From NCBI GenBank assembly GCA_027490815.1, contig JAIXXJ010000021.1, positions 1 through 64,000 on the forward strand: DNA of 64,000 nucleotides, given 5' to 3'. The position numbers and the translations under genes are program-made. The stretch comes from Streptomycetaceae bacterium (GTDB lineage: Bacteria; Actinomycetota; Actinomycetes; Nanopelagicales; Nanopelagicaceae). The notes below the pieces were generated by a model, which was given only the letters and a program-made list of their open reading frames with translations, was not told where the DNA came from and searched no databases. Positions 61,505-64,000 of this stretch are shown piece after piece (the stretch's first letter is position 1; each line of letters opens with the position of its first letter).

Positions 61505-62269
61505 ATGACAGATTCCAAGACACTGTTAGATCTCGCACTCACAATTGCACGTGGTGCAGGAGATTTATTGATGGATCGTCCGGCATCCTGGGATCTCACA
61601 TCTAAATCAACGGCTATAGATATTGCAACACAGATGGATTTAGCAAGTGAGAAGTTCATCGTTCAAGCAATTTTAAAGGCACGACCAGATGATGGAATTA
61701 TTGGGGAAGAGGGCGCTTCCAGAGATTCCAAAAGCGGAGTTACATGGGTGATTGATCCCGTAGATGGGACAGTTAATTATTTTTATGGACTACCAGGCTG
61801 GTGTGTCTCGATTGCTGCAAAAGATGAAAAAGGAGCAATAGTAGGTGTTGTCCATTCACCTACAGTTAATTCAACGTGGCATGCATCAAGAGGCAATGGG
61901 GCATTTCTTAATAATGAAAAGATTGCATGTAATGAACCAGTGGAGTTAAACCGCGCGCTAATTTCTTCCGGCTTTGCATATGATGTTACAAATCGTATTG
62001 AGCAGCTCAAAATCGTCAACGTTCTGCTACCTGAGATTCGAGATTTGCGCCGAATAGGTTCTGCCGCTGCAGATATCTGTCATGTGGCCACAGGACTAGT
62101 TGATGGTTATTTTGAAACTGGTTTGTTCGAGTGGGATCTAGCTGCTGCCCAGCTAATTGCCCGAGAGGCAGGAGCCATTGTTAGTACCCGGCGCTGGCAT
62201 GGGCTTGATTTGACCGTGGCCGCAGGTCCTCACCTTTACGGACAACTCAACGCTCAAATTCCTGAGTAA
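61505..62269 (+). CDS. Inositol monophosphatase family protein (possible histidinol-phosphatase)
   Basis: 254 residues. Metal-binding motifs G-E-E-G, W-V-I-D-P-V-D-G-T and E-W-D-L-A-A are in the family order. Actinobacteria use such enzymes as histidinol-phosphatase (HisN) or inositol phosphatase; SepH neighbours often include one. The start is set at 61505 (TACACT 6 nt upstream); a frame opening at 61358 would run antisense through the MFS gene. Confidence 0.9.
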   Translation: MTDSKTLLDLALTIARGAGDLLMDRPASWDLTSKSTAIDIATQMDLASEKFIVQAILKARPDDGIIGEEGASRDSKSGVTWVIDPVDGTVNYFYGLPGWCVSIAAKDEKGAIVGVVHSPTVNSTWHASRGNGAFLNNEKIACNEPVELNRALISSGFAYDVTNRIEQLKIVNVLLPEIRDLRRIGSAAADICHVATGLVDGYFETGLFEWDLAAAQLIAREAGAIVSTRRWHGLDLTVAAGPHLYGQLNAQIPE

Positions 62270-62377
62270 GTTGCAGGGGTAGGACCCGATTTAGGCTTAC
62301 AACCCTGTGTGTGGCACAATACGCAATCTGCACCGCCAAAGCGTGTGCTTAATTGAAATGACAAAAGGATCGAAAAT

Positions 62378-62932
62378 ATGAACATTCTTGACGCAGTAGA
62401 TGCAGCCTCGCTACGCAAAGACATCCCACAGTTTCGTGCCGGCGATGAGCTCAAGATTCATGTTCGCGTTATCGAAGGTAACAAGAGCCGTCTTCAGGTT
62501 TTCCAAGGAATTGTTATCCGTCGCCAAGGTGATGGTGTCCGTGAAACTTTCACTATTCGTAAAGTTTCCTACGGTGTTGGAGTCGAGCGTACATTCCCAG
62601 TACACACTCCAGTTATCGAAAAAATTGAATTAGTTAAGAAAGGCGAAGTTCGTCGCGCCAAGCTTTACTACCTACGTGACCTTCGCGGTAAAGCTGCAAA
62701 GATTCGCGAAAAGCGCGATGGCATCGAAGGTTATGGTGATGGAATCCTTTCTACTCCAGTTGCTGAAGTAGTTGTAGAACCAGTTGCTGCTACACAAGAA
62801 GTTGTGCCTGAACCAGTTGAGGCAGTTACTCAAGAAGCACCTGAAGCTATTGTTGAAGCGGCAGCTGAGGCTGTTGAGGAAACTTCAGATGTGACAGTAA
62901 TTCCTGCATCTGATGAAGAACCAAAAGCCTAG
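62378..62932 (+). CDS. rplS: 50S ribosomal protein L19 with an acidic C-terminal extension
   Basis: 184 residues; the conserved L19 part occupies about 1-115 (I-P-x-F-R-A-G-D, [21 protein letters not shown]), the rest is a Glu/Ala/Val/Pro-rich tail of about 65 residues. L19 lies at the 30S-50S interface. RBS AAAGGA 62363-62368. It precedes lepB and rnhB as in other actinobacteria. The tail is longer than the typical family end and low in complexity. Confidence 0.93.
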   Translation: MNILDAVDAASLRKDIPQFRAGDELKIHVRVIEGNKSRLQVFQGIVIRRQGDGVRETFTIRKVSYGVGVERTFPVHTPVIEKIELVKKGEVRRAKLYYLRDLRGKAAKIREKRDGIEGYGDGILSTPVAEVVVEPVAATQEVVPEPVEAVTQEAPEAIVEAAAEAVEETSDVTVIPASDEEPKA

Positions 62933-62949
62933 TAACTTCATTTATTTCT

Positions 62950-63603
62950 ATGCGAAGTAAGGGATCACTCCTTAAGGAGCTCCCAATCCTGATTGTTGTT
63001 GCTTTAGTTGTCTCTCTGTTTATTAAGAGCTTTCTTGTTCAGTTTTTCTATATACCTTCTGGATCAATGGAAAACACATTGCAGGTTCAAGATCGAGTTG
63101 CGGTCAATAAAGTCCCATTTATTTCTGACAATATAGAGCGCGGAGATATCGTTGTTTTTCGTGATCCTAATAACTGGCTTCCAGAGAACTTAGAAAACTC
63201 AAGTAACTCTCTAACTTCTAAGGCCAAAAGCCTTCTTGTAACAGTGGGAGTTCTCCCAAATCCTGCAAAGCAGTATTTGGTGAAGCGAGTAGTAGGAGTG
63301 GCTGGAGATCGAATAGTTTGTTGCGCTGATAGCGGCAAGCTCTCAATCAATGGCGTAGAAGTTACAGAGCCTTATATCTATGGGGGAGATGCTCCATCGG
63401 ATATGAAATTTGATGTGAAAGTTCCTGAAGGAAAATTATGGGTAATGGGTGATCACCGCGGGGCAAGTGCCGATTCTAGATATCACCAAGACGATATCAA
63501 CAGTGGATTCGTTCCCTTAAAAACGGTTTCAGGTCGAGTAGTGGCTGTTATTTGGCCCTTCAAAAACATTACGTATGTTCCAAAAATAGACGTCACGAAG
63601 TAG
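62950..63603 (+). CDS. lepB: Signal peptidase I
   Basis: 217 residues: one N-terminal membrane helix (about 10-28), catalytic Ser39 in P-S-G-S-M and catalytic Lys112 in L-V-K-R-V-V-G, then the G-D-H-R motif. It removes signal peptides from Sec and Tat substrates such as the secreted proteins at 42-43 kb. Sits between rplS and rnhB, the standard actinobacterial place. Confidence 0.95.
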   Translation: MRSKGSLLKELPILIVVALVVSLFIKSFLVQFFYIPSGSMENTLQVQDRVAVNKVPFISDNIERGDIVVFRDPNNWLPENLENSSNSLTSKAKSLLVTVGVLPNPAKQYLVKRVVGVAGDRIVCCADSGKLSINGVEVTEPYIYGGDAPSDMKFDVKVPEGKLWVMGDHRGASADSRYHQDDINSGFVPLKTVSGRVVAVIWPFKNITYVPKIDVTK

Positions 63604-63606
63604 CAA

Positions 63607-64000
63607 TTGAAGGTTATCGAGCAGCTGCTCACTGCGGCAGGCATCGCTCCGATTGCAGGAGTAGATGAAGCAGGCCGCGGTGCATGTGCTGGTCCTTTAG
63701 TAATCGCATCAGTTGTTTTACACGATCCCTTTGCACCTGAATTAGCACCTATTCGTGATTCAAAAGAGTTGTCAGAGAGTAAACGTGAAACGATATTTGA
63801 TCTTATTCAAAACTGCGCGAAGGCAATTAGCATCGTAGTAGTCCCATCTGAAGAGGTTGATTCGCGAGGCGTGCATGCTGCCAACTTAGATGGAATGCGC
63901 CGAGCAGTACTGGGTTTAAACGTAGAGCCAGAATATGTTTTAACTGATGGGTATGCCATTGAAGGATTAGGAGTTCCTAACTTGGCTGTGTGGAAAGGAG
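63607..64000 (+). CDS. rnhB: Ribonuclease HII (5' part)
   Basis: The frame is open from a TTG at 63607 to the window end (131 residues) and reads G-V-D-E-A-G-R-G-A-C-A-G-P, the RNase HII metal-site motif, then D-S-K-E-L-S and a later D-G-Y. It cleaves the RNA strand of RNA-DNA hybrids and embedded ribonucleotides. The TTG start follows the lepB stop by three bases; no better ATG or GTG lies before the motif. The 3' end lies outside the window. Confidence 0.9.
   Translation, partial: MKVIEQLLTAAGIAPIAGVDEAGRGACAGPLVIASVVLHDPFAPELAPIRDSKELSESKRETIFDLIQNCAKAISIVVVPSEEVDSRGVHAANLDGMRRAVLGLNVEPEYVLTDGYAIEGLGVPNLAVWKG

Noticed and set aside
1-64000. Mobile elements, CRISPR arrays, prophage, restriction or toxin systems
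   Set aside because: No transposase, integrase, spaced direct repeats or defence genes were seen; all genes have conserved chromosomal roles or positions.

Overview
The window is a dense, insertion-free stretch of chromosome from a small-genome actinobacterium. The gene neighbourhoods are actinobacterial: clpP1-clpP2-clpX, valS-folC-DUF4233-ndk, mreBCD-pbp2-rodA-rng, lexA/LysM/nrdR/nrdJ, the SAM-IV riboswitch, SepH, DUF7455 next to the principal sigma factor, and DUF4192. Moderate-to-low GC by eye (not computed), very short intergenic spaces, overlapping stop codons and trimmed proteins point to a streamlined freshwater lineage such as the acI group (Nanopelagicales: Planktophila/Nanopelagicus). 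The genus cannot be fixed from the sequence alone.

Layout. 1-6.6 kb: proteolysis (ClpP1P2, ClpX), valyl-tRNA synthetase, folylpolyglutamate synthase. 6.6-15.2 kb: NDP kinase, the rod-elongation cluster mreBCD-pbp2-rodA, and RNase E/G with a structured leader. 15.2-24.2 kb: S20, LepA, HemW, HrcA-DnaJ, RsmE, a HIT protein, PhoH, YbeY and a CBS-domain membrane protein. 24.2-26.8 kb: FAH-family enzyme, GltX, tRNA-Gln(CUG) and tRNA-Glu(CUC). 27-30.3 kb (mostly minus strand): GlcNAc-kinase-like protein, TrhO, a DUF4287/DUF1801 protein and LexA. 30.3-34.5 kb: LysM protein, NrdR and the B12-dependent ribonucleotide reductase. 34.5-38.1 kb: FMN riboswitch and ribD-ribE-ribBA-ribH. 38.2-42 kb: citrate synthase family, DinG-type helicase, TetR regulator. 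42-45.8 kb: two related secreted proteins facing a lipoprotein-permease-ATPase importer of the heme/corrinoid/siderophore class. 45.7-48.9 kb: Nudix hydrolase, PKD protein, short DUF4192 protein, SAM-IV riboswitch and metX. 48.9-56.4 kb: principal sigma factor, CDGSH protein, DUF7455, a GyrB/ParE-type subunit, ABC-F ATPase and a GyrA/ParC-type subunit that lacks the C-terminal domain. 56.4-62.3 kb: pseudouridine catabolism (kinase plus PsuG), phosphodiesterase, SepH, MFS transporter, inositol-monophosphatase family. 62.3-64 kb: L19, signal peptidase I and the start of RNase HII.

Regulation visible in the DNA: two LexA boxes between lexA and the LysM gene; an FMN riboswitch whose downstream hairpin can occlude the ribD ribosome binding site; a SAM-IV riboswitch before metX; and a repeated arrangement in which a TANNNT (or CAGAAT) -10 box lies 5-8 nt before a start codon, implying leaderless mRNAs for about 17 genes.

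I found no prophage, insertion sequence, CRISPR array or toxin-antitoxin module. The least explained parts are the secreted-protein/importer locus at 42-45.8 kb, the CTD-less ParC, the shortened HrcA, the folded rng leader and the PKD/DUF4192 pair.
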